From NCBI GenBank assembly GCA_977006965.1, contig OZ345380.1, forward strand, positions 1,302,001 to 1,366,000: a stretch of 64,000 bases of DNA. Reading direction: 5' to 3'. The notes beneath the pieces are model-generated. The model did not search any database, had not been told where the DNA came from, and was given only the letters and a program-made list of their open reading frames with translations. This DNA is from Phymatolithon calcareum. Lineage: Eukaryota; Rhodophyta; Florideophyceae; Hapalidiales. This document shows positions 33,900 through 43,836 of the stretch, piece after piece (the stretch's first letter is position 1; each line of letters opens with the position of its first letter). The position numbers and the translations under genes were made by a program.

Positions 33900-34361
33900 T
33901 CAGACAGAAAGCGAACCGCTAGCCATACCTTCTTTTCCATCCTTGAATGATAATGGGCTAAGGTCAAGAGCGACGGCCATTGCTGCAGCGTGCGCAATAT
34001 GACCCTTAAAAGCCGCGGGAAGTGCACGAGCGGTATTGACTGTGCCAACAGGAGAAGTGTTGTGGGTTTCCAAGTGGCGTACATTTTTTGATGTCCCTCC
34101 TTGAGATGTGTTGAATGTGTGAAGAACTTTCAAGGTTGTGCATCCTCCATTCGTAGCGTATTTGCAAAAAATCCAACCAGCTTGACGACTGATATTCATG
34201 TGGCAGAGGACGAAATATTCGTAATAGTGCCGAGAACGGAGGTTGGACGTCCTATTGTACTTTTCGAATTCCACGAGCTCGACGTTACAATCTTGTTTCT
34301 CACAGATCTTGAGAAGAGCAGATACGGCCTCACCTTTTGACAAAATGGAGCTGCGAGACAT
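33900..34361 (-). pseudogene. hAT-like transposase N-terminal fragment (BED-type finger)
   Basis: 153 codons on the minus strand. A C-x2-C-like pair, then GGTSKNVRHLETHN (about 88-101) resembles the BED zinc finger ending (T-S-N-L-x-R-H-L-x2-H). After a spacer, AAMAVALDLSPLSFKDGKEGM resembles the hAT block A-x5-D-x3-P-(F/L)-S-x5-G. The frame stops soon after, with no catalytic RNase H-like core found, so it is a fragment. The identification rests on motif pattern only. Confidence 0.4.
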
Positions 34362-35545
34362 TTTTCTCGTTATTTATGGATGTTTCTTGGTTAAATAATC
34401 CCACAATCTGTCTGTAAGTACAATTGACCGATAACTATCCTCCAAAGATCGGCAAGGATAAAGTAGTGACTATGCAAATCGCTCCATTCGATCAAAAAGA
34501 CCGATAACAAATGTAGTTGGGTCTTTTTCAATGGTTCGGACCGGACGCTTTAACATCTATTCTGCATTAACAATATTCAAAAAATTTCAATCCGATTCCA
34601 TTCACTGGCTAGTTTCTCAAAAAGCAAACTGCACCCGTAAGTGGATAGATGAAGCCCAACCCGTTCTGAACTGTTCCACGTATTTTAAGACCTTTTCGGA
34701 TCCGGCTCCGCTTCCAAAAAATTCAAATCTTAAAATTAGTAATGCTTTTGCTATATTCTTAATCTGATTTGGCCTTACACTACCAGAACATGCGTTTCGC
34801 GCCGGATAAAGTTAACTATTTTGCGTTTTCATTCCGCTCTATTCCGTTATAGAAAGCTAAAACTGAATCCAATCCAAATAATATTTGGATTGGATTCAGA
34901 CATAATATGTTATTATGTTGACCAGAATGTAGTGAATATCTGTCCTGATATTCAAAATTTCTTAGTAAAACTACGGATTATCCCGTCCGGTCAAACCCCA
35001 ATCCTAGCCCCTCTAATTATGATTCTGTCTAATCCAATCCATATTTGTCTACATTTTTAAATAGTTCAGCCCAGATGTATCCACATTATTATGAAAAACA
35101 ATCCACATTTATCCAAATATTCACGAAATCAGTTCCACGTTTTCCCTTAAATTTCGACGTCCGGTCCATTATTTATCCACTCTTGTATCCAGCCATTCCA
35201 GTGGCGAAGCGAAATTTTCTTTCCTGAAGCCCGCCGTTTACTGCGCGCAATGCTCTTACTTGTCATTCCACATCCGATTGGGACCGCAAAAAATTGGTGA
35301 AAACACGTCCAAATCCAGTCCATTTGGCTCCGCGCCCGGATGCAACTGGGTAAAATCCGTCCACCCCTACCCCTACCGCACAGTCGCTTAGATTCGGAAA
35401 TGGCGATATAGGTGGCTCCATTCACGTCATGGCAAATGCTTTCAGGATTAAAAGACATTATAAACGTGCTATTCACAAAAATTGGAGCTACTAGTGGTAA
35501 TATTATTGCACGTCTCGGTGCTTAGTTAGCTTTTGGTGGACTGAG
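34362..35545. other. AT-rich intergenic DNA with hairpins and degenerate AATCC words
   Basis: No gene seen. Between about 34560 and 35130 words such as AATCCAATCCAAAT and ATCCACATTTATCC recur in imperfect form. Confidence 0.35.
34863..34918. repeat. Two adjacent hairpins, 18-bp and 8-bp arms
   Basis: CTGAATCCAATCCAAATA (34863-34880), one base, then its exact complement (34882-34899); immediately after, ACATAATA-TGT-TATTATGT (34900-34918). Confidence 0.9.
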
Positions 35546-36180
35546 TTTCTTTCATTCTTTATTGCGGAAAGATCGCTCACGCAAGAGGCAAGCGTCTGAA
35601 ACTGTTTTAATACAGCTTCTTACTGTTCAGAAATTTGATTAGGTCTAGTGGTTTTTCTCGGCATTATTCCTCTAAAGTCTTGGTGCCCATTCGTCCAATA
35701 AACTTGCGTCTGGAGGCAGAGCGTCCACCACAGCGTAGCAATACAGTAGGTGTTCAGCTGTTTCGCTACAGCCGGTTTTACACACCTTGCACACTGGATC
35801 GCACGGCACTGCATCCAAGTTGCCTCCATTGTGAATAGCGGTCACGAGAGGGGTACGGTCCCCAATCAGCTGGTGTAAGATCACTTCAGCTCGTATGCGC
35901 GATGTTGGAAAGCCGTCGGGAAGTGTCAGGATAGCGAAAGGCTTGGGCTTGAATGATGGTTTGATAGTGGATCTCGCTGCCTCGAGTGTCAGCGGAACTC
36001 TCTGGTGATCCACCAGGCTTCGTTCACGTATGCCCCTGCGAGCTAGGTCATCAGCAGCATTGTTTCTTGAAATTCTGCTGCGACTCGGTATCCAAATGGC
36101 TTCGATGGAAATCTCTTGGGACATTATTTGTTCCATGAGGCACCAATGATACCGTATCATCTCGCCGTACATCCGTGGTT
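35546..36180 (-). mobile_element. RNase H-bearing LINE tail, copy A
   Basis: Minus-strand fragment of a non-LTR retrotransposon C-terminus. It holds an RNase H end (AIWIPSRSRISRNNAADDLARRG, the place of the usual IPSHxGIxGNExAD motif with some key residues changed), then a Cys/His segment (PVCKVCKTGCSETAEHLL) and a UTR ending at a pyrimidine-rich TTTCTTTCATTCTTTATTGC side on the plus strand. The same unit recurs at 43205-43836. It is 5'-truncated. Confidence 0.65.
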
Positions 36181-37377
36181 GCAACTTTGGTGCAAATTGC
36201 ATGAAAATGGAGAAACAACACAACACAGCGTTCGATTCCCAAAACAGCACATGGGTAGCCCTTTAAGGTCCTATCAGTGGTTTTACCGATACTGTACAGT
36301 ATGTGCGCAAATGCAGCTCATCAGGATAGATGCAGCTGTCTGCCAGTGGTAAATTTCGGTTCTTCTATCCCAACGTGTGAGCATTGCTGATTAGAAAAGG
36401 GAGCCACTCCAGGCAAAAGGCAAGGAAGCGATGAAAAAGATTCTTGCTTTTCCTGGAAATAGGCTAAAACTTGCTTGATTTCTCTACTAGGCGGCCACTT
36501 GCATTCGGCTATTATAGCCTTGTGGACGGACTAATATACCAACTTAAGAAAGAATGGAATATAGTGCTGTGTACCTTGCCAAACGCCAATTTTTCTTGTT
36601 ATTCTATTCTGTATCATGCATTCGGCACGACAACTGGGAAAAGGTTCTGCATCGTATACTCATTCTTTGTGAAAATAGCCTATTGCTTTTGTCCGTGGAG
36701 TGGTGCCGTCGTTATACCTGTAGGCCCAGTGCTGCACACTCACTGGGAAGCTCAGAAGCTAAATGTTGTAGTCACCCCGCCGTTCATTCCGGGTGCGAAC
36801 CGAACAGCAGTTGTAATTGTTGACCCAAGTGGTAGTATTCACTGCAGGTTCCTTCGTCAAGAAATCAATCTATTAGAAGTTGAGTAGTGGCACAATTAGC
36901 TCGCTCAAGGCAATGCTCATTTAGTTACATGTGACCTTCGACAACAAGGAGTCTAATCGTAACAATGGCTTGGTATTTGGTGACACCCATACGAGGCTAC
37001 GCTGCGCATATCAACCAGCCGAGAATCGAGCATGGCGTCGGAAATGGAGAATACTTGTAACACCGAGGCAGAACAGGGAATCAAGAGAAGACCTAAACAC
37101 CGAGCAATATCTCGGTTTCAAGATAAGCGGTATGCCGCCGCCGAAAAATCGTCTGTAGTGAGACTGTCAGCACCCTTGGTCGTTAAGGTTCTACGCGAGT
37201 AGCACGTTGCATGCCATGCGCGATTAAGATATGCTGACGGATCAGTTGTCAAACGAGCTCGGTGCACTGACCACCGAGAAGCAAAATTTTGCTTTTGAAT
37301 CACATTTATGTGATTCAAAAGAACGCGGGTCGTCCACGGCGAACTATACTTGTGTTCCGCATCTGAGATTGGATTAT
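36181..37377. other. Intergenic, no gene supported
   Basis: A plus-strand frame at 36471-36887 (138 codons) has no recognised domain. Two palindromes lie at 37281-37321. Confidence 0.35.
37281..37321. repeat. Two abutting palindromes, 6-bp and 14-bp arms
   Basis: GCAAAATTTTGC at 37281-37292 is followed by CTTTTGAATCACAT (37292-37305), TT, and its exact complement (37308-37321). Confidence 0.9.
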
Positions 37378-37490
37378 CTGGGATCCTAAGTTTTTCCACC
37401 TGCCTTTCTGGCGCTGCATTTTCATTAGCTGCACAAAGGTAGGTAGCAACTGAGGAAGCCTTGCCGATATCTTTGGAAGTCCAATGTGAT
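37378..37490 (+). mobile_element. LINE family 1, 3' UTR fragment
   Basis: It shares the block TGCACAAAGGTAGGTAGCA, then GAGGAAGCCTTGCC and ATATCTTTGGAAGTC with the 3' UTR at 31640-31710. The A-tail is missing or decayed and no coding part remains. Confidence 0.6.
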
Positions 37491-37537
37491 TGGAAACGAT
37501 TGAAGCAAGGTGAGCTAAGAGACACAGATGTCCCCGA

Positions 37538-37560
37538 AATAATACATAATATGTATTATT
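37538..37560. repeat. Palindrome, 11-bp perfect arms
   Basis: AATAATACATA-A-TATGTATTATT. Confidence 0.9.
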
Positions 37561-38493
37561 CGATGACATGTACCTCTACTATGTACATGGGGTCTCCCTA
37601 TGGAAAAACTCAGTTCAGCCTCTTCTGATGTATTCGAAGATAACGGAAGAATTTATACGTTCATTGTTGTGCCGCAGACGCATCAAGGAGAATAAGACCA
37701 TTTCGAAAATTAAGTCCTGGGCAGGGGATACGTAGGATTTATTCAAACGCTCCCAACGCCTCACCAAGGAGTAACCGTAGTCATAGGCAGACTAACCACG
37801 GTAATGCGCGGTATTGACTTTTCTCAGAATAGGTTATATTGACCTGGACACCTTCACCAATAAAACTTCTTTTGAAACACTAGAGATACGTCTGTTCTTG
37901 CGGTTGGACTAGAAGTGTGACTGTCTGCAACGGAGACCGCGATGTTGCCCGTGAGTTTGAAAGATGTGTTTCCATTATTAGTTTTAAAAGCTCGTTGAAG
38001 TGCAGGGCAACGCCTTGTTCTCATCACGAAACGCAGCGTAGGAAAAATTATACAGTACGTGAACATTGTTTCCTTTCGTTGCCCATTCGCATGAGATGAG
38101 TCAGGACACACTGTGTTCTGGGCCGTGCAGATGAAACCTTTTTGTGCATTGTTGAACAAGAGTCGAGATGCGGGAACGGAATGAGGAATATTCGAAACAA
38201 TTTGAAATTTTTATGATACTTTTCTAAGTACAGTACGATCCTTCCACGGGGACTTTGCAGCATTATGACCATATTCTGCTGGCATGTTTTTTCAAATACC
38301 GCACAGTGTACCAGTACTCCTAAAAGGACACCAAGCTGCCCCGGCATTTTAATTTGAACTTCAAGCCTGTGCACCAGAATAACTCGCCGCACTCTGATCC
38401 GCCCGTGAACGCCGTCTCCAACCGCAGCCATTAGGAAAGGAAAGGCCCCTTACCTCACGTTGTTTAGCTTTCGACTTCTGTGAAAACTCCAAA
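37561..38493. other. Intergenic upstream of the SPFH gene
   Basis: No gene recognised; the last 100-200 bp should carry the promoter and leader of the gene at 38494. Confidence 0.4.
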
Positions 38494-39363
38494 ATGGACA
38501 GGAATTCGTCCGTACCGGCCAGCGCCCCAATAGCAGTCTCCATGGACGAGAAGGACGCCATCAATCCCGTCGACAAGGACGAGAGTAACGTCGCCGCAAA
38601 CAAGGCTTTCCTCGGCGAGCAAAAGCACGACAACCGTTTCATATGCAGCACTCCCTGGGACGTTCTCATTCCGTGCAACACATGCACTATTCTGCCCGAG
38701 CGCACCAACATTGTCCAACTGTATTTCGGAGAGTATCACGGCACAATTACCGAGCCCGGATGCTACTGCCGAAACTCTTGGTTTGTGGAACTACGCTCAA
38801 TCTCAACAGCTCTGAAGACAATCGATCTGCCAAACATCAAGGTAATCGATGCGAGAGGGTCGCCGCTCATAGTGTCCGGTCTCGTGACGTACGAGGTTGT
38901 GGATGCACGCAAGGCCGCCATCGATGTCGTTGACGCTTTCAAGTACGTTGCTGATATGGCGCCAACAATTCTGAAGCGTGTTGTGTCACAATTTCCGTAT
39001 GAGGCGCGCGCCGATACGCCGCATGAGACTTGTCTCCGACAGGATACAGATGAGATTGGGAATCACATGCGCGACGCATTGCAGAGACGTTGTAATGCCG
39101 CCGGTGTGCGCATTGAGCAGTTTGCGATTAATGAGCTTTCGTATGCACCAGAGATTGCGCAGGCAATGCTCAAGCGTCAGCAGGCAGAAGCACTTATAGA
39201 TGCACGAAGAAGTATTGTTCAGGGTGCGAAACAAATCGCAGTGCAGACCGTTACCGATGTCGAGGCGCACGTTGCCCCGGAGGACAGGAGTAAGCTATTG
39301 AGTAATTTGCTTGTCGTACTAGTTGGTGAGCAAGATGTTACGCCCACGCTAGCTATCAATTGA
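38494..39363 (+). CDS. SPFH/band 7 domain protein
   Basis: 289 residues, one exon. After a polar N-terminus (1-50) the SPFH fold runs from about 68 to 240: QLYFGEYHGTITEPGCY, KVIDARGSPLIVSGLVTYEVVDARKAAIDV, then the helix-strand segment with RDALQRRCNAAGVRIEQFAINELSYAPEIAQAMLKRQQAEALIDARR, the typical (V/I)xx(I/V)xxxxLxYAPEIAxAMLxRQQA end of the stomatin/HIR group. That is followed by a short helical tail. No transmembrane helix is obvious, so attachment would be through acylation or a hairpin; C51 and the Cys cluster at 61-92 are candidates. SPFH proteins form oligomeric rings in membrane microdomains. It is a host gene inside the transposon-rich block. Confidence 0.85.
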   Translation: MDRNSSVPASAPIAVSMDEKDAINPVDKDESNVAANKAFLGEQKHDNRFICSTPWDVLIPCNTCTILPERTNIVQLYFGEYHGTITEPGCYCRNSWFVELRSISTALKTIDLPNIKVIDARGSPLIVSGLVTYEVVDARKAAIDVVDAFKYVADMAPTILKRVVSQFPYEARADTPHETCLRQDTDEIGNHMRDALQRRCNAAGVRIEQFAINELSYAPEIAQAMLKRQQAEALIDARRSIVQGAKQIAVQTVTDVEAHVAPEDRSKLLSNLLVVLVGEQDVTPTLAIN

Positions 39364-40015
39364 TGCGGGGTTATTTCGTTTATGATATATCTTATTATTG
39401 TTGTCATTTGTTCCTTCTCAAATGTAGTGCATATACAGTACAAGTGGAGAAAGATTTCTTACGGACCACTATCATATAAGCAAACCTTGCATTGTTATTC
39501 TTGAAACATAGAATGCTCGGAGCCCAGCAGAGCAACATGCCTTGCGTGATCCCGATTTCGTAGTGAGCTTTGAAGGCTACGAATGATACAATTTCATGTG
39601 CGCACTGGGCACTCAATTTTAGTCTGATATACCAGCAGGCCCAAGATCTGACGTTTTAGTCTAGAAAATGAGTAGAGGCGTATACCCAAAACTGAGGATT
39701 ATCAGATTGGCTCCTGATATTGGGAAAAAGGACTGCAGGGTTACATTTCCCCGGCGATATTAGAAATTTTGGAACGACTAAACTTCTAAGAACTGGAATC
39801 ATTCTTTGTTTGCACGTCAAGTATCCGACAATGCCTAGAGCTGGAAACATACACACGGTCCCGTTTGATGCGCTACAATAGTGGTGCTTCAGATCAATTT
39901 CACGCTGTTTCCTCTACTAGTCGTATACGTACACCGGGAGACTACATGTATCAGGCTATGCGGGTAGCCCGGAAATGCCCACTCAAAAAATCTCCCTCAT
40001 TGCTCTCCTATTACA
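39364..40015. other. Intergenic after the SPFH gene
   Basis: Holds its 3' UTR; no further gene seen before the LINE fragment. Confidence 0.4.
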
Positions 40016-40372
40016 GAGAGCATATGGAGACCCTTGAACGCACGTTACCAGGGTACGATGTCGAAGGAGAAAAAAGACTGGAAGCAGAAAAGGCGCCAGA
40101 TGAGCTCTTACTATTTAGCAAGACACTTATAGATCGCATGGAGAACGAAGAAGGCCTGTATTGATTTGCAGAAGGCAAGGCAAAAAGCGGTCGAGCCCAA
40201 GCACCAAAAATCCCGTAGAGGAATGAGATAGGATTAACTTGAATCCCAAGCTTCCCCGCCCGCCATTCTGGTGGAGTTTCGTGAGCTGCACAAAGGTAGG
40301 TAGCATGTGAGGAAGTCTTAGCTTCCATATCTTCGGAAGTCTGTGGGGTACATAAACTTGGCTAAAAAAATT
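40016..40372 (+). mobile_element. LINE family 1, 3'-end copy
   Basis: Starts in the last coding segment (EHMETLERTLPGYDVEGEKR ... IDRMENEEGLY, stop at 40162-40164) and continues through the same 3' UTR as the element at 29018. It ends at a short A-run near 40366-40372. It is strongly 5'-truncated and slightly diverged from the young copy. Confidence 0.8.
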
Positions 40373-40700
40373 GTACTCATACAATCAGCGAGGAATTTGA
40401 GAACTCCGCCGCTCCATTGCAGACAGTACATCACTCGCACAAGTGCGCTACGCTCAATGGTCGAAAATAAAAAACTGGTGAACTTCGATACCAATTCTTG
40501 TGCATGAAGAGTTAAATGTCCTGCAGTCTTACGAATATCCTCTTCCACAGGTGCTGCTCACGTTAGCGCAGCTTAGGTCGTAGGCTTGGCCTGCTTGCGC
40601 GACCCCTCTGGGATTCCAAGTGGCTTGGAACGGTAATCATACTTATAAAAAATTCTTTGGATCTCTTTCAACGACTGCGCCCAGGGAATCTGCCAAGAAA

Positions 40701-40911
40701 AAATACTAATGAAGAAGACCTGTACTAAAAGAAGAAGCGACATCCCGAAAACTGTTATGAAGAACTATCAAATACAACCGAGTACATGCTAGGGGCTCAG
40801 ATAGAATACCAGACATAAGAGTAGAGCCACTCTAGTGACGGTAGCACCTGAGGAAGCCTTGCCTGTATATTCGTATGACTGTGGGGCTTTAAAAATTGCA
40901 ATAAAAATACT
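40701..40911 (+). mobile_element. LINE family 2, 3'-end fragment
   Basis: Begins at the last codons (NEEDLY, stop) and carries the family 2 UTR (CTAGGGGCTCAGATAGAATA to GTATGACTGTGGGGC) also seen, inverted, at 51389. AAAATACT at both ends looks like a short target-site duplication. Confidence 0.65.
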
Positions 40912-41126
40912 TCTTACATGCAGGCTGTGCATCCTGCATTACCATTAATATAGTTTGTCGACGCTTATTTCGCTGCCAGCACCGGTAGAATTACCGTGCC
41001 GCCGCATGTGCAAGACCGTAGTTGGTCGCTGCATCGAAGCTGGAACCGTGTACCGGAAATCATCGTCTTTTGTATCTTACCTGAAATCAGGATAGGGACA
41101 AAGATGAGACAATGGCGTGTACGTAT

Positions 41127-41320
41127 GTTAAGAACGGAAAATGCATTAGACTCCAACTGCTCTACAGCGTCACCTTAATTGACAATATGGAAAACGACGA
41201 GTCCCTGTATTAGGGACCAGGCGATATACTAGAATGAACAAGTTACGAAAAGCTGCTCCCGTGCAGTCTTAGGAGTGTTAATGAGGGCTTTCAAATAAAC
41301 AACTAAACAGTTGCAAAAAA
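41127..41320 (+). mobile_element. LINE family 3, 3'-end insertion with 15-bp target-site duplication
   Basis: ATGGCGTGTACGTAT at 41112-41126 and again at 41321-41335, with an A-run before the second copy. The insert is a diverged version of the one at 31963 on the other strand, covering the coding end (frameshifted) and the 3' UTR (GTGCAGTCTTAGGAGTGTTA). Confidence 0.8.
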
Positions 41321-41639
41321 ATGGCGTGTACGTATCCGATGAAACGAAAATAGAGCAAATGGTCGTCACGGGCAAGTCTCTATAAGCTTCAAAATGCGCT
41401 GTTGCTTTGCATTTGACAGCAAGAAAGGTATGTCCATAATAGCTCATCACGGTCACCAACAGCAGCGTTGGATCCCCAAGAACTGCAGAATACGCTACTG
41501 AAAACCGTCGGCATGATTTGGGTTTTAACAGTACTCTACCTTATAATTTTTTTAAAAGTATAAGATAGAGTAGTGAGGACCTATAAAGGTCAGAACGTGA
41601 ATTAGCCGTGACCATAAAATCCCATCACATGATGCTGAA

Positions 41640-41890
41640 TAACACGGGAATGGGGTTGAACAGAAGAAGAAGAAGAAATGGAGATATTTATTTCGAAGTT
41701 TCCAACGCATCAGCAGACGCTTGGGACAACTTTGCAATTTCCAGACTAGTGACTATAGTGATATCATATCACTCTAGTCACTAGTCTGGAAATGATATGC
41801 GGCTAGAAGTTGCGACCCAGTATGGTAGGGTACTAAAAACAACCTCTGGTCCTTAAGCGGGCCTCAAGGGGGAAAGGTACTGCTCTGTGT
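41640..41890. repeat. Dispersed repeat, inverted relative to 48945-49111
   Basis: The segment from AGAAATGGAGAT to CGGGCCTC is the inverted counterpart of 48945-49111 (CTTCTAGCCGCATATCA, GTCTGGAAATTGCAAAGTTG). The copy here is interrupted by the palindrome at 41737-41793. It may be the tail of another LINE family. Confidence 0.7.
41737..41793. repeat. 57-bp near-perfect palindrome, 28-bp arms
   Basis: Arms 41737-41764 and 41766-41793 are reverse complements with one mismatch and a single central base. The paralogous repeat at 49013-49050 lacks the second arm, so the arm arose by inverted duplication in this copy. Confidence 0.9.
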
Positions 41891-41943
41891 CGCGCGGAGT
41901 CAGCTTACCGTGACTCAGGATGCGATTGTTGAGCAAGAGTGAT

Positions 41944-42015
41944 TCAGGTTTCTTTGGTCTTGACTGCTTGAAACATGGCCAGAACTTCATCCAGTGCTCT
42001 CCTCGTAAAGGCAAT
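41944..42015 (-). mobile_element. LINE family 4, coding 3' end
   Basis: Minus-strand FTRRALDEVLAMFQAVKTKE and stop, matching the plus-strand end of the element at 45628 nearly residue for residue. The upstream limit of the fragment is unclear; the frame stays open to 42198. Confidence 0.6.
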
Positions 42016-42198
42016 TTCCTCTAATAATAACAGAAGCAGAAAGAAATCGAGACAGAAAGTATTCCCAGCTACCGCATGAAGAATCTCACCATTATACAAG
42101 AACCAGTTTTGAAAACACGGAGCAGTGCAATTTCCCCCGGATTTTTGCCCCCTGTGGAGGTGACAAGGCAAGCTCGCTAGATGTAGCCCTGGCTTCAA

Positions 42199-43204
42199 AT
42201 TCCCTTATAAGACCTTCACAGACCTGTGTTGGCTTTTGCTCCTCGCCCTTCTCCGTTTTTTACGAACTGCATGAATGTCACAGTATTCTGGTACACCAAA
42301 TTGAGTTTGAGTGCAAGGGACTCACAGGAGCTCTTGTTGGGAGAGAACTATGAATCAAGAACGTTTTGAATAGCCAGAGGACTCTAGCTTAGAGAATATC
42401 GCAAGAGCTGCCCCGTTACTCCAAGGTGAGGCTTTGAGAGCTCTCAAAATAAAGTCATCAAATATCCCATAGAGCAGTGCGCACACTTTGGCGACCTCCG
42501 GGATGCATCGTTGAGGGGGCATTCACGCAGATTTCTCGCGTTCATGGCGAACACTATGCTGGCATCAAATGCAATCTCCGATGGATAAAGTGGCAACGAA
42601 AAAGGAGTGTACTTAGACATGCTCCCAACCACCACACTAACATACTTCGCTCGGAAGGATCGGCAAGAGGATAGAGCACAAGAGCATATTTCAGTTTCAA
42701 GTACGCTGTGATGCATTGTTTTGCGCCGTCAAAAATGTTATGAACCCGGGGAGGCGGTAGGAATAGCTCATGGTTTTTTGGCATAGAGACAATTTGGGAC
42801 GCCGCAACTCCCCGCGTGAATCGCTCCTAGGTACGGGTCGTAAGATTTTGAGTGGCACTGGGCGAGCAATAATTTTCCTCCACTAGTGATCTCTTGTTGA
42901 CATCTGTAACGAAGACGGCTGTCGTCGTTCTTCTTTCTTTACGACGAGATTTTATTAGAGGTACACAAGGTGTACTCCACATCTAATGGGCTTCTAAGAT
43001 GTTCTGTCCTTCATTCTGCCATTTTCTGGGCGTTGTTGAACTCCTGGAATGCTTTAAGTTCTGCAGCTTGGGGTTGTTTTCCCGACTGCTGTCCCGTCCC
43101 ACTATTCGCGATGGGACACTTCTATTTGTACTCTACGGATCGATACTCTCTACCAAGGGGCTGGCTATACTGACGGCATTGTAATCTAGTGTCTCGGTAA
43201 ACGG
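42199..43204. other. Intergenic, no gene supported
   Basis: Only short frames without domains. Confidence 0.35.
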
Positions 43205-43836
43205 CTTCCTTTCTTTCTTTCGTTATTGCGGAAAGCTCGCTCAAGCAGATGGTGAGCGCCTGAGGCTGTTCATTTTCTCATTGTTCAGAAATTTGAGTAC
43301 GTCTATGGATCTCTCACGGCATAGTTCCTCTACGGTCTTGGTACCTATTCGTTCGGTAAACTTGCGTCTGGAGGCAGAACGTCCACCACAATGTAGCAAT
43401 AGATGTTCAACTGTTTCGCTACAGTAGGTACTACACATCTTGCATACTGGGTCGTACGGTATTTCATCCAAGTTATGTCCAGTGTGAAAAGCGGCCATCA
43501 AAGGGGAACAGTCCCCAATTGGCTGATATAAGATCACTTCAGCTCGTCTGCTTGATAGTAGAAAGAAATCGGGAAGTGTTGGAATAGTAAGAGGCTTGGG
43601 TTTGAGAGATGGCTTGATGATGGATCTCGCTGCCTCGAGTGTCAACGGGACTCTCTGGTGGTCCACAAGGCCTCGTTCACAAATACCCCGGCGAGCTAGC
43701 TCGCCAGCAGCATTGTTTCTGCGAATTCCGCAGTGACTCGGTATCCAAATGGCTTTGACGGAGATCTCCTTGGACATCAGTTGTTCTCGAAGGCACCAAA
43801 GCTTCCGTATCATTTCCCCGTATATCCATGGCTGGC
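43205..43836 (-). mobile_element. RNase H-bearing LINE tail, copy B
   Basis: Minus-strand frame (190 codons from 43813) with the intact-looking RNase H motif AIWIPSHCGIRRNNAAGELA, then a Cys/His block (PVCKMCSTYCSETVEHLLLHC) and a UTR beginning TTTCTTTCTTTCGTTATTGC on the plus strand. It is the sister of 35546-36180. It abuts and overlaps the 3' end of the gag-like frame, so one element interrupted or captured the other. Confidence 0.65.

Noticed and set aside
33334-34002. 222-codon plus-strand frame rich in Gln, Ser and Asn
   Set aside because: No domain; overlaps the hAT-like minus frame and has no supporting signal. It could be part of an element but cannot be supported.
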